DNA from: Dongia_A sp039808885
Lineage (GTDB): Bacteria; Pseudomonadota; Alphaproteobacteria; Dongiales; Dongiaceae
Length of the DNA: 64,000 nucleotides
NCBI GenBank assembly: GCA_039808885.1
Contig: JBDHTX010000001.1
Location: 229,231-293,230 of the forward strand
Direction of reading: 5' to 3'
Part shown: one piece after another, positions 17,494-27,436 of the stretch
Layout of the letters: every line of letters begins with the position of its first letter
How positions within the stretch are numbered: the stretch's first letter is position 1
Translations under genes and position numbers: made by a program
The notes under the pieces: model-generated
What the model saw: the letters and a program-made list of their open reading frames with translations, nothing else
Database searches by the model: none
Told to the model about the DNA's origin: nothing

Positions 17494-18377
17494 CCGGCCT
17501 TGCGCCGCTTCCAGGCGCCGGTGCCGCGGGTGAATACGCGGTCGGCGGGCAGCACGGCGTCCGGGGCGATGTCCGGCAGGGCGCGCACGCGCGCATAGAG
17601 CGGCCGCAGATCCTGCTGCAGCGCCCGGAACAGCTGCTGGAAACTCTCGAGCACGAAATAGGTCTGCTGGAAATCGTCGATGCGATAGGCGGTGCGCATG
17701 ACGCGTTCGAGATCGAAGCCGATGCGATTGGGACTCGCATCGTCGACGCTGAAGGCGGTCTCGGCGAAGGACGAAAGCATCCCGGCGCCATAGGCCTTGA
17801 TGCCACCCGTCTTGTCATCGGAGCTCTCGCGAATCAGGCCGAACTCCACCGTGTACCAGTAGAGCCGCGCCAGGATCGCCGTGGCCCCCAGGCGCTCGGC
17901 CTCCGCGCCCTTCTCGCCATAGAGCTGCAGGAAATCGGCGAAGACCGGGTCGAACAGCAGCGGCACATGGCCGAAGAAGTCGTGGAAGATGTCGGGCTCG
18001 ACCAGGTAGTCGATCTCCTCCGGCTTGCGCAGCCAGACCGTCACCGGGAATTGCCGGCGCGCCAGATGGGCGAAGAAGGCGGCATCGGGAATGAAGCCCG
18101 GCACGGCCACGAGGCGCCAGCCGGTGGCGCGAAGCAGCTTCTCCGACACCCGCGCAAGATCGGGAATCGCGGCGCCGAAATCGAGCTCCGCCAACGCATC
18201 CTTCACCGGCTGCGCCGCATAGCGCGGCATCAGCGCGATCTGGCGCTGATAGAGCCTGCGCCACAGCGCATGGTCGGCCTGCGCGTAGGCCGCGTAGTCC
18301 TGCGTCGTGGAGAAGTCCGCGGCGGCCCGCGAATAGTCGCCGCGCAAGGCGTGATCGGTGGTGGCGACGGTGAACAT
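17490..18377 (-). CDS. phhA: Phenylalanine-4-hydroxylase
   Basis: A protein of 295 residues, the bacterial monomeric form without a regulatory domain. It hydroxylates phenylalanine to tyrosine with tetrahydropterin and O2. The iron ligands are H132 and H137 in IFHDFFGHVP and E178 in YWYTVEFG; TGGIKAYGAGMLSSF is another family signature. It lies 17 bases after hppD in the same orientation, giving a two-gene Phe to Tyr to homogentisate module. The divergent Lrp-type regulator at 19633 is the likely controller. Its stop shares CTAG with the GNAT gene. Confidence 0.93.
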   Translation of the reverse strand: MFTVATTDHALRGDYSRAAADFSTTQDYAAYAQADHALWRRLYQRQIALMPRYAAQPVKDALAELDFGAAIPDLARVSEKLLRATGWRLVAVPGFIPDAAFFAHLARRQFPVTVWLRKPEEIDYLVEPDIFHDFFGHVPLLFDPVFADFLQLYGEKGAEAERLGATAILARLYWYTVEFGLIRESSDDKTGGIKAYGAGMLSSFAETAFSVDDASPNRIGFDLERVMRTAYRIDDFQQTYFVLESFQQLFRALQQDLRPLYARVRALPDIAPDAVLPADRVFTRGTGAWKRRKAG

Positions 18378-18394
18378 GACCGGCCTCCTCTCGG

Positions 18395-19501
<1,107 letters not shown>

Positions 19502-19562
19502 CGACCGGCTCCCACAAAGCGCCTGAAATCACTGAACAAATAATAATGCATTCGGCTTGCGT

Positions 19563-19575
19563 GTTCCGTGAGAAC
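19563..19575. promoter_or_regulatory. Candidate Lrp-type operator between hppD and its divergent regulator
   Basis: GTTC-CGTGA-GAAC is a 13-base interrupted palindrome in the 131-base divergent region. An AT-rich patch (AATAATAATG near 19539-19549) that may contain the hppD -10 element lies next to it. Lrp/AsnC proteins bind such short dyads as multimers. Assignment is by position and symmetry only. Confidence 0.4.
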
Positions 19576-19632
19576 TGAGGCAGGATGTCGCAGTTCTTTG
19601 CACGAGATTTGCGATGGAGAGGCCACTCACGC

Positions 19633-20130
19633 ATGAATGATGCATCCGGGTTGGACCAATTCGACCTCAAGCTGCTGGACGCCCTGCAGCGCGACGGTCG
19701 GCTGACCAATGCCGAGCTGGGCGAAATCGTCCATCTCTCCGCCTCCCAGGTCTCGCGCCGGGTGCAGCGCCTGATCGAGAGCGGCTATATCACCCGCTTC
19801 CAGGCGGTGCTGAACCGGCAGAAGCTGGGCCTCGGCCTGACCGCCTATTGCCTGGTGACGCTGAAAATCCATGGCGGCGACAGCATGCTGGCCTTCCATG
19901 AACGGGTCCGCGCGCTGCCCGAGGTGCTGGAATGCCAGTCGCTGACCGGGGAGGCCGATTACCTGCTGAAGGTCGCCGTGACCGATTTGAAACGGTTCGC
20001 CGATTTCATGTCGGAGCACCTGATGAAGGCGCCGGAGGTGGCCAATATCCGCTCCTCCATCGTCCTGGAAAGCATAAAAGAATCAAACGCTTATCCGATT
20101 TCTGCGGCCAGCAGGCCGGGGCGGGGCTGA
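19633..20130 (+). CDS. Lrp/AsnC-family transcriptional regulator
   Basis: A protein of 165 residues from ATG 19633. The N-terminal winged helix-turn-helix (LDALQRDGRLTNAELGEIV then LSASQVSRRVQRLIESGYI) is followed by the AsnC ligand-binding domain (ALPEVLECQSLTGEADYLLKV). The start at 19633 gives the usual short N-terminus; 19585 would add an atypical arginine-rich extension. Transcribed away from hppD-phhA, it is most likely their aromatic-amino-acid-responsive regulator, as in other bacteria where such genes are paired. Confidence 0.9.
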   Translation: MNDASGLDQFDLKLLDALQRDGRLTNAELGEIVHLSASQVSRRVQRLIESGYITRFQAVLNRQKLGLGLTAYCLVTLKIHGGDSMLAFHERVRALPEVLECQSLTGEADYLLKVAVTDLKRFADFMSEHLMKAPEVANIRSSIVLESIKESNAYPISAASRPGRG

Positions 20131-20164
20131 GGCGCCGGAGCCGGCCGCGCAACGCGACGCGACA

Positions 20165-20193
20165 TTGACTCAGGCACACCGTTTCTCTATACA
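20165..20193 (+). promoter_or_regulatory. Sigma70-type promoter of the rpmH operon
   Basis: TTGACT (20165-20170) and TATACA (20188-20193) are separated by exactly 17 bases. This is the best match to the housekeeping consensus seen in the window. It lies 44 bases before the rpmH start and would drive rpmH-rnpA-yidD-yidC and perhaps engB. Confidence 0.8.
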
Positions 20194-20237
20194 GCCGCCT
20201 CAATTCGCGAAGCATTTGGAAATCAAGGAGTTTTGTC

Positions 20238-20372
20238 GTGAAGCGCACTTATCAGCCGAGTGCACTGGTTCGCAAGCGCCGCCACGGCTTCCGCACGCGC
20301 TCGGCGACGGTCGGCGGCCGCAAGGTCCTCGCCAATCGCCGGCGCCAGGGCCGCAAGCGTCTCAGCGCCTGA
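20238..20372 (+). CDS. rpmH: 50S ribosomal protein L34
   Basis: A 44-residue protein, MKRTYQPSALVRKRRHGFR-type, ending GRKRLSA, full length and strongly basic as expected for L34. The start codon is GTG at 20238 with AGGAG nine bases upstream; most bacteria use ATG here. First gene of the conserved rpmH-rnpA-yidD-yidC block, 9 bases before rnpA, behind a near-consensus promoter. Confidence 0.97.
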   Translation: MKRTYQPSALVRKRRHGFRTRSATVGGRKVLANRRRQGRKRLSA

Positions 20373-20381
20373 GATCGATCG

Positions 20382-20798
20382 ATGATCGGCCGCCTGAAGC
20401 GGCGGGCCGAATTCCTTCAGGTGGCGGCGGCAAATCGCAAGTGGGTCGCCCCCGGATTGATCCTTCAGGTCCGCCGCCAGCCAGAACCACACGCATCGCC
20501 GACCGAAGCCGCCGCAGCGCCTGCGGCGGCCGAAGCGATTCGCGCCGAGCCGATCCGGGTCGGCTTCACCGCCAGCCGCAAGGTCGGCAACGCGGTGAAG
20601 CGCAACCGCGCCCGCCGGCGTTTGCGCGCCGTGGCCGAGCAGGTGCTGCCCGCCCATGCCGAGGCCGGCCATGACTTCGTGCTGATCGCGCGCCCGGCCA
20701 CCGTCGACCGCGCCTTTCCGTCCCTCATCGGCGACCTGGTCGCCGGCCTGAAGCGGCTGAAGCTCTATCACGACGACGCGGCGGGAGCGGCGGCATGA
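20382..20798 (+). CDS. rnpA: Ribonuclease P protein component
   Basis: A protein of 138 residues that assists RNase P RNA in maturing tRNA 5' ends. It begins MIGRLKRRAEFLQV and has the RNA-binding signature VGFTASRKVGNAVKRNRARRRLR (about residues 60-82, here only its key K-V-G-N and R-N-R residues matter). An insertion of about 25 residues rich in Ala, Pro and Glu (residues about 32-56) lengthens the loop before this strand, making it longer than the usual 110-120. ATGA-overlaps yidD. Confidence 0.95.
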   Translation: MIGRLKRRAEFLQVAAANRKWVAPGLILQVRRQPEPHASPTEAAAAPAAAEAIRAEPIRVGFTASRKVGNAVKRNRARRRLRAVAEQVLPAHAEAGHDFVLIARPATVDRAFPSLIGDLVAGLKRLKLYHDDAAGAAA

Positions 20799-21118
20799 AT
20801 GCGATCCTGCGCGCCCTGCTGATCGCGCCGATCCGGGTCTACCAGTGGACGCTGTCGCCGCTGCTGGGCGTCAATTGCCGCTACGCGCCGAGCTGCTCCG
20901 AATACGCCGCCGAGGCGATCGCGGCGCATGGGCCGCTGCGCGGGCTGTGGCTCGCCGCGCGCAGGATTTCCCGCTGTCATCCCTGGGGCGGTTCGGGCTA
21001 TGACCCGGTGCCGTCGGCCAGCTGTCATCATCCCGTCGCCCGCCTTGTCACGAATTCGCCGCGTCATGCGGCCGAAACCGAAGACGCCTGCTGGCCGCCG
21101 CGCCGCGCCACCCATTGA
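20795..21118 (+). CDS. yidD: Membrane protein insertion efficiency factor YidD
   Basis: A protein of 107 residues, coupled to rnpA by ATGA. It carries the family signature ALLIAPIRVYQWTLSPLLG, CRYAPSCSEYAAEAI and SRCHPWGGSGYDPVP with the conserved cysteines. YidD is an amphipathic peripheral membrane protein that helps YidC insert proteins. A C-terminal tail of about 30 residues past the core (SASCHHPVARL onward, with two more Cys) is unusual and low-complexity. Confidence 0.93.
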   Translation: MNAILRALLIAPIRVYQWTLSPLLGVNCRYAPSCSEYAAEAIAAHGPLRGLWLAARRISRCHPWGGSGYDPVPSASCHHPVARLVTNSPRHAAETEDACWPPRRATH

Positions 21119-21132
21119 AGACATCCGAGCTC

Positions 21133-22893
21133 ATGGAAAACCGCAATCTCTTCATCGCCATCGCCCTTTCCATCGTCATCGTGATCGGCTGGACGCTCTT
21201 CGTGCAGCCTCACATGCCGCAGAGCCCGGCGCCGCAGCAGCAGGCGGCACAGCAAGCCGGAGGGCAAACCGGACAGCAGGCCGCGCAGCCGGGCCAGCAG
21301 GCTGTCGCCCCGCAGGAGGGCGGCCGCAAGGTGCTGAGCCGCGACGAGGCGCTGAAGGAGAGCCCGCGCGTCAGCATCGACAACCCGCGCGTCAAGGGCT
21401 CGATCGCGCTGAAGGGCAGCCGCATCGACGACCTGGTGCTGAAGGAGTACCGCGAGACCGTCGATCCGCAGAGCGCCAACATCGTGCTGTTCTCGCCGCT
21501 CGACAGCGAGCACGCCTACTACGCCGATTTCGGCTGGATCAGCGCCGATGCCAAGATCGCGCTGCCCAATGGCGAGACGCTGTGGCAGGCCGACGGCGAC
21601 GCGCTGACCCCCGGCCACCCGGTCACCCTGACCTGGAACAACGGCCAGGGCCTCACCTTCGCGCGCAAGTTCGAGATCGACGCTGACTACCTGTTCACGG
21701 TGAGCGAGACGGTGACCAACAGCAGCGGCGCCGAGATCGACATCTCGCCCTTCGGCCGCATCATCCGCTACGGCACGCCGCAGAACGCCAGCCAGACCTA
21801 TGTGCTGCATGAGGGCCCGATCGGCGTGTTCGACGGCACGCTGAAAGAGGAAAAGTACAAGTCGGTGAAAAGCGAGGCCGAGGACGGCGGCAAGTTCACC
21901 TATCCCTCGACCGGCGGCTGGATGGGCATCAGCGACAAGTACTGGCTGGCCAGCCAGATTCCGGCGCAGGACGAGACCCTGACCGGCAACATGTTCTATG
22001 ACCCCAAGGGCGACTTCTACCAGGTCGACTTCGCCGCCGCCGCGCGCAAGGTGCCGGCCGGCGGCAACATGACCCGCCAGCAATATCTCTTCGCCGGCGC
22101 CAAGGTGGTCAACATCCTGGCCAAGTATCGCGACGCGATCCCGGCGCCGTTGTTCGACCGCGCGGTCGATTTCGGCTGGTTCTTCTTCCTGACCAAGCCG
22201 CTCTTCGTCATCCTCGACACCATCTACCGCTTCGTCGGCAATTTCGGCATCGCCATCCTGTGCCTGACCGTGCTGGTCAAGGCGGTGATGTTCCCGCTCG
22301 CCAACAAGTCCTACCGCTCGATGAGCAAGATGAAGCTGCTGCAGCCGAAGATGACGGAGCTGCGCGAGAAGTATGGCGAGGACCGCGCCAAGCTCAACGC
22401 CGAGATGATGCAGCTCTACAAGCGCGAGAAGGTCAACCCGGCGGCCGGCTGCCTGCCCATCGTGGTGCAGATCCCGGTCTTCTATTCGCTCTACAAGGTG
22501 CTCTACGTCACCATCGAGATGCGGCACGCGCCGTTCTTCGGCTGGATCCACGACCTTTCGGCGCCGGATCCCACCAGCATCCTCAACCTGTTCGGCCTGA
22601 TCCCCTGGGACTATCACGCCGCTTTGGCGCTGCCGATGGCGGGCTCCCTGCTGCACATCATTTCCATCGGCGTCTGGCCGCTGATCTACGGCTTCACCAT
22701 GTGGCTGCAGATGAAGCTCAATCCGACGCCACCCGACCCGGTGCAGGCCAAGATCTTCGCCCTGATGCCGATCATCTTCACCTTCATGATGGCGCAGTTC
22801 TCGGTCGGGCTGATGATCTACTGGGCGTGGAACAACGCGCTTTCCATCGCGCAGCAGCGCCTGATCATGTGGCGGATGGGAGTGCGGCCCTGA
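21133..22893 (+). CDS. yidC: Membrane protein insertase YidC
   Basis: A protein of 586 residues, the long Gram-negative form. Order: N-terminal membrane anchor (MENRNLFIAIALSIVIVIGW), a Gln/Pro-rich linker, the large periplasmic beta-sandwich (about 75-350), then the five-helix insertase core beginning near FDRAVDFGWFFFLTKPLF, with the cytoplasmic coiled hairpin (SYRSMSKMKLLQPKMTELR). The ATG at 21133 fits the family start; TTG at 21115 overlaps the yidD stop but has little support. Follows yidD as usual. Confidence 0.96.
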   Translation: MENRNLFIAIALSIVIVIGWTLFVQPHMPQSPAPQQQAAQQAGGQTGQQAAQPGQQAVAPQEGGRKVLSRDEALKESPRVSIDNPRVKGSIALKGSRIDDLVLKEYRETVDPQSANIVLFSPLDSEHAYYADFGWISADAKIALPNGETLWQADGDALTPGHPVTLTWNNGQGLTFARKFEIDADYLFTVSETVTNSSGAEIDISPFGRIIRYGTPQNASQTYVLHEGPIGVFDGTLKEEKYKSVKSEAEDGGKFTYPSTGGWMGISDKYWLASQIPAQDETLTGNMFYDPKGDFYQVDFAAAARKVPAGGNMTRQQYLFAGAKVVNILAKYRDAIPAPLFDRAVDFGWFFFLTKPLFVILDTIYRFVGNFGIAILCLTVLVKAVMFPLANKSYRSMSKMKLLQPKMTELREKYGEDRAKLNAEMMQLYKREKVNPAAGCLPIVVQIPVFYSLYKVLYVTIEMRHAPFFGWIHDLSAPDPTSILNLFGLIPWDYHAALALPMAGSLLHIISIGVWPLIYGFTMWLQMKLNPTPPDPVQAKIFALMPIIFTFMMAQFSVGLMIYWAWNNALSIAQQRLIMWRMGVRP

Positions 22894-23543
22894 CCACGCC
22901 GCGCCCGACGACGCCCGACGGCACCTGGCTGTTCGCCCAGGAGTGCCAGTTCGTCGCCGGCGCCGACAGCGTCGAGCGGCTGCCGCCGCCCGGCCTGCCG
23001 GAAGTGGCCTTTGCCGGCCGCTCCAATGTCGGCAAGTCGAGCCTGCTGAACGCGCTGACCGGGCGCAAGCACCTGGCGCGCGTCTCCAATACCCCCGGCC
23101 GCACCCAGCAGATCAATTTCTTCCAGCTCGGCCGCCAGCTGATGCTGGTCGACCTGCCCGGCCACGGCTACGCCAAGGTGTCGAAGTCCAAGGTCAAGGG
23201 CTGGACCCGGCTGACCGAGGCCTTCATCCGCGGCCGGCCGAACCTGCAGCGCGTGCTGCTGCTGGTCGATTCCAAGGTTGGGCTCAAGGACGCCGACCTG
23301 CCGCTGATGGACCTGATGGACGAGGCCGGCCTTTCCTACCAGGTGGTGATGACCAAGGCCGACAAGCCGAAGCCGGCCGAGCTTGCCGCGATGAAGGAAG
23401 GCCTGGCCCGGCAGCTGGCGCGCCGCCCGGCCTGCCATCCGGAGATCTCGGTCACCAGCGCGACGGACGGCACCGGCCTCGCCGAGCTGCGCGAGGCGCT
23501 TGCCGCCTTTGCCGTGGCGGAAGTGTCGCAGCGCCGCGGCTGA
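22890..23543 (+). CDS. engB: Ribosome-biogenesis GTPase EngB (YihA/YsxC)
   Basis: A protein of 217 residues. GTPase motifs are G1 GRSNVGKSS, G2 TPGRTQQ, G3 DLPGHGYA, G4 TKAD and G5 SAT. It is needed for large-subunit assembly. No ATG is available in frame: the best start is CTG at 22890, which overlaps the yidC stop as CTGA and has GGGAG 7 bases upstream; GTG at 22869 is the alternative. A CTG start is rare and worth checking. Position between yidC and argB matches other Alphaproteobacteria. Confidence 0.9.
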   Translation: MTTPRPTTPDGTWLFAQECQFVAGADSVERLPPPGLPEVAFAGRSNVGKSSLLNALTGRKHLARVSNTPGRTQQINFFQLGRQLMLVDLPGHGYAKVSKSKVKGWTRLTEAFIRGRPNLQRVLLLVDSKVGLKDADLPLMDLMDEAGLSYQVVMTKADKPKPAELAAMKEGLARQLARRPACHPEISVTSATDGTGLAELREALAAFAVAEVSQRRG

Positions 23544-23662
23544 GGCGGCGCGGCCCCGCAGGCCGCTTGATTTCCGCCGCCGGACTCCGCATGTTCGGCG
23601 CGCTTTTTCTCAGGGTTGCCGGCCGGCCCGGATCGTTCGGCCCAGGGGGAACCAGGAACGCA

Positions 23663-24553
<891 letters not shown>

Positions 24554-24578
24554 TACTGGGCCTCGCTCCAAATTCGCT

Positions 24579-24682
24579 CGTCATGGCAAGGCTTGGCCTT
24601 GCCATCCACGCGTTTCTCTCCGCGAGTCCGAGTGCTTGAAAGTAAACTCGTGGGTGCCAGGGCCAAGCCCTGGCATGACGAT
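24579..24682. repeat. Intergenic composite palindromic repeat, family 1
   Basis: Two clean hairpins: ATGGCAAGGC-TTG-GCCTTGCCAT (24583-24605) and TGCCAGGGC-CAA-GCCCTGGCA (24655-24675). The outer ends TCGTCATG and CATGACGA are inverted. It lies between the converging argB and DUF2336 genes and could end transcription from both sides, although no T-run follows either hairpin. Same plan as the elements at 4631-4733 and 60666-60776. Confidence 0.75.
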
Positions 24683-24711
24683 TGAGTGTATGACTCTGAT
24701 CGAGTCTAGCC

Positions 24712-25911
24712 CTACTCCGACCCGAACAGCCCCAGCTGCCACTCCATCTCCGCCGGCGTCAGCGGATAGTCGGTGCCGCCGCGCGGGTTCAAGGCGGCGG
24801 TGGGCGGGATATGGGCGATGCGGAGCTGCAGCTGCAGCGCCTGGCGCATGGAAAGCTTGGCGCGCCAGGCCAGCGCCGTCACCGCCTTGGCGCTTTTCGA
24901 GGCGAGGATGCTGGAGACCGTCGCGGCCGGCAGCTCCGCGTCGCGCGCCAGCACGGCGGCGATCGCCTCCTGCTTGCCGGCGGCGATGGCGGCGTTGATG
25001 GCGTCCTCGGTGACCGGCATCTTGTCGCCGCCGTCGCCATCGGCCGTCAGGCGCTTCTGCACCACCGTGGCCACGTCGCGCGCGGTCGCCTCGTCGAGGT
25101 CGGGGCGCTTCTGCAATATCTCGAGCAGGCTCTTGCCGACGAATTCGGCCAGGCGGCGCATCGCCTTCATCGGCAGCTTGGGCCGCTCCACCAGCGGCTC
25201 GTGCCAGGACGGCTGCTTCGGCGCCTGGTCGAGGATGCGGTCGAGCGTGTCCTCGCGGATCTGCGCGCTGCCGTTCTCCAGCAGCTTGCGCACCGTCGCC
25301 GATTCCAGCGGGTCCTGCATGACCGCCACGACCACCGCGTCGCTCACCGTGCCGGTCAGCTCGCGCCGCTTGGCGATGGCGGTCAGGGCGCCCTTGATCG
25401 GCGCTGCGGCGATGATCTCCAGCAGATCCTCGTCCGACAGCAGCGGCGAGAATTCGAGCACCGGCCCGGCGACCTTGATCTCGATGTCGCGCGCCAGCTT
25501 CTGGATCACCGCCAGCGGCGCGTTGACCGCGTCCTTCAGCGCCTCGGCGACGATCTGGCGCACCCGTACCGCCTGGTCGCGCGCCAGCGCCTCGATCACC
25601 TGGTTGGTGATCTCGCGGATGCGCTCCTTCTCGTGGGGATCGAGGTCGGGCACCATAGCGCCGATCTTGCCGGCGAGCCTCTCGCGCACCGAGACGTCGG
25701 CATCCTTGGTCAGCAGCAAATCGGCGTGGCGCGGCGTCTCGCGGTTCTCCGCCACCGCGCGGCGCACCTCGGCCGAGGAATCCTCGGCCAGATAGAACAG
25801 GATCTCCGGCGCCAGGCCGCGACTCAGCGCCAGGTTGCGGCGGATATCCGCATCGGGATCGGCGGCCAGGCGCTTTGCCTTCTCGTAGTCCATTGCTTCC
25901 ACTCTACTCAT
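24712..25911 (-). CDS. DUF2336 domain protein (HEAT-like repeats)
   Basis: A protein of 399 residues typical of the alphaproteobacterial DUF2336 family: N-terminal HEAT-like helical repeats (ADPDADIRRNLALSRGLAPEIL; DSSAEVRRAVAENRETP), a long helical middle, and a C-terminal helix pair. Function is not established. The ATG at 25911 overlaps the end of the diguanylate cyclase gene by 8 bases (ATGAGTAG); ATG at 25893 is also possible. The tight coupling suggests that the two act in one signalling process. Confidence 0.8.
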   Translation of the reverse strand: MSRVEAMDYEKAKRLAADPDADIRRNLALSRGLAPEILFYLAEDSSAEVRRAVAENRETPRHADLLLTKDADVSVRERLAGKIGAMVPDLDPHEKERIREITNQVIEALARDQAVRVRQIVAEALKDAVNAPLAVIQKLARDIEIKVAGPVLEFSPLLSDEDLLEIIAAAPIKGALTAIAKRRELTGTVSDAVVVAVMQDPLESATVRKLLENGSAQIREDTLDRILDQAPKQPSWHEPLVERPKLPMKAMRRLAEFVGKSLLEILQKRPDLDEATARDVATVVQKRLTADGDGGDKMPVTEDAINAAIAAGKQEAIAAVLARDAELPAATVSSILASKSAKAVTALAWRAKLSMRQALQLQLRIAHIPPTAALNPRGGTDYPLTPAEMEWQLGLFGSE

Positions 25912-27304
25912 CGATCAAGGCGACGCCGCCCTTGGTGCCGTGTTTCACCTGGTACATCGCGCGGTCGGCGCGCTCGAGCACGTCCGCGTCTCTGGCCGGC
26001 CGGTCGGCATGCAGCAGCGCGATGCCGACGGAGAAGCCGATCGGTTTTTCCGCGCCCGGCGCGAAACGCTGCAGCTCCGCGGCGGCGCGCACCAGCTGCT
26101 CGCCGCGGCGCCTGGCCTCGGCGCCATCGACGCGGGCGAGCCAGATGGCGAATTCGTCGCCGCCCAGCCGGCCGACCAGGTCGCCGGCGCGCACCGAGCG
26201 GCGCAGCAATTCGGCCGCCGCCTTCAGCGCCGCGTCGCCCTGGGCATGGCCGTGGCGGTCGTTGATCTGCTTGAAGTTGTCGAGGTCGACATAGAGCAAT
26301 GCGCCGTCGAGCTTCGCAATCCGGGATGCCGCCATGGCCTTGGCCAGGCTGGCATCGAAGCCACGCCGGTTGAGCAGGCCGGTCAGGGCATCGGTCTCGC
26401 TCAGGCGGGCCAGCGCCTCCTGATCCGCCGCCTGGGCGACGGCGACCGCCAACTGATCGGTCAGCTCGCGCAGCAGGAAGCGGTCGTCCTCCGGCCAGTC
26501 GGGCTGGTCGAAGCCGCGGCCCAGCACCAGCAGGCAGTTCAGCTGGCCGCGGATGTCGCCGGGGATGGCAAGGACATATTGCCCGCCGATGGCACGGCTC
26601 GCCGGCTTGCGCGAGGCAAGCGCCTCCTCCGCCATCGGCTCCGGCGCCACGGCCGCGCCGAAGGCGGCCAGCGCGTCACCCAGCCGGTCGCCGGAAATCG
26701 CATGCAGCGCCGCGCCGGTGGCGCCGGTCGCCTGGGCCGCGGTCTCCACCCCGAGGGCGAGCGCGGCCTTTGGATCGGCGGCCTCGCGCAGGGCGCGGAA
26801 CAGGCGGATCAAGGACCGCTCGCGGTGCCTGGCATCGGCCAGGGCGGTATCGCGCTCCTGCTCCGCCGTCACGTCGCGGCAGGCCCCGCGGACGCACAGG
26901 AACTCGCCCGCCTCGTCGAACACCGCCCGGGCGGTCAGGTGCAGGCAGACCGGCCGCCCATCCGCCGTCTTGGCCCAGACCAGGCGGCCCTGGGGCGGGG
27001 AATCGGTCTGGAAATGCTCGCCGTCCTCCGGCGACAAGGTGAGGCCGGACGGGTCCTGGCCCAGCAATTCAGCGGTGCTGCGGCCCAGCGCGCCAGCGCT
27101 GGTGACGAAGCTGAACCTGCCGCTGGCATCGGTTTCCCAGGCGAAGTCGCAGGCCAGTTCGAGCAATTCGCGCAGCCGCTGGCGGGATTCGATCAGCGCC
27201 TGGCGCAGGGCGCGGTCGAGCTCGTGCGCGCCGCCCGGCAGCGCCTCGGGCGCCGCGGCGGCTGGGCTCTTGCCGGATTCCGGGCCGGGTGCTGGAACAG
27301 CCAT
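25904..27304 (-). CDS. PAS-GAF-GGDEF diguanylate cyclase
   Basis: A protein of 466 residues, soluble (no membrane helix). A PAS domain spans about residues 45-150 (ELACDFAWETDASGRFSFV, ending GACRDVTAEQER), a divergent GAF-like segment about 160-290, and a GGDEF domain from about 303. The active site GRLGGDEF (GGDEF at 381-385) is intact, and the inhibitory c-di-GMP site RAGD (372-375) is at the correct distance, so it should make cyclic di-GMP with product feedback. A perfect CtrA box lies 24 bases before the start codon. Followed by the overlapping DUF2336 gene. Confidence 0.88.
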   Translation of the reverse strand: MAVPAPGPESGKSPAAAAPEALPGGAHELDRALRQALIESRQRLRELLELACDFAWETDASGRFSFVTSAGALGRSTAELLGQDPSGLTLSPEDGEHFQTDSPPQGRLVWAKTADGRPVCLHLTARAVFDEAGEFLCVRGACRDVTAEQERDTALADARHRERSLIRLFRALREAADPKAALALGVETAAQATGATGAALHAISGDRLGDALAAFGAAVAPEPMAEEALASRKPASRAIGGQYVLAIPGDIRGQLNCLLVLGRGFDQPDWPEDDRFLLRELTDQLAVAVAQAADQEALARLSETDALTGLLNRRGFDASLAKAMAASRIAKLDGALLYVDLDNFKQINDRHGHAQGDAALKAAAELLRRSVRAGDLVGRLGGDEFAIWLARVDGAEARRRGEQLVRAAAELQRFAPGAEKPIGFSVGIALLHADRPARDADVLERADRAMYQVKHGTKGGVALIDE

Positions 27305-27327
27305 GCCCGGAGCCTGAAACCTCGGCC

Positions 27328-27342
27328 TTAATTCGCGGTTAA
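27328..27342. promoter_or_regulatory. CtrA-type box TTAA-N7-TTAA
   Basis: Perfect full-site match to the alphaproteobacterial CtrA consensus: TTAA at 27328-27331, seven bases, TTAA at 27339-27342. It sits 23 to 38 bases before the diguanylate cyclase start at 27304, in a 132-base divergent gap, so it could control that gene and less likely the nucleotidase gene at 27437. In a GC-rich sequence such a match is unlikely by chance at a promoter. Confidence 0.65.
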
Positions 27343-27436
27343 GCGTCGCTTCCGAAATGCCAGGCTGGGTCTTGCGCCGATAGGCTCGGCTCCGTAACGT
27401 GCCCGCCGGTCCGGTGGCCTGGAATCCTTAGGAAAA

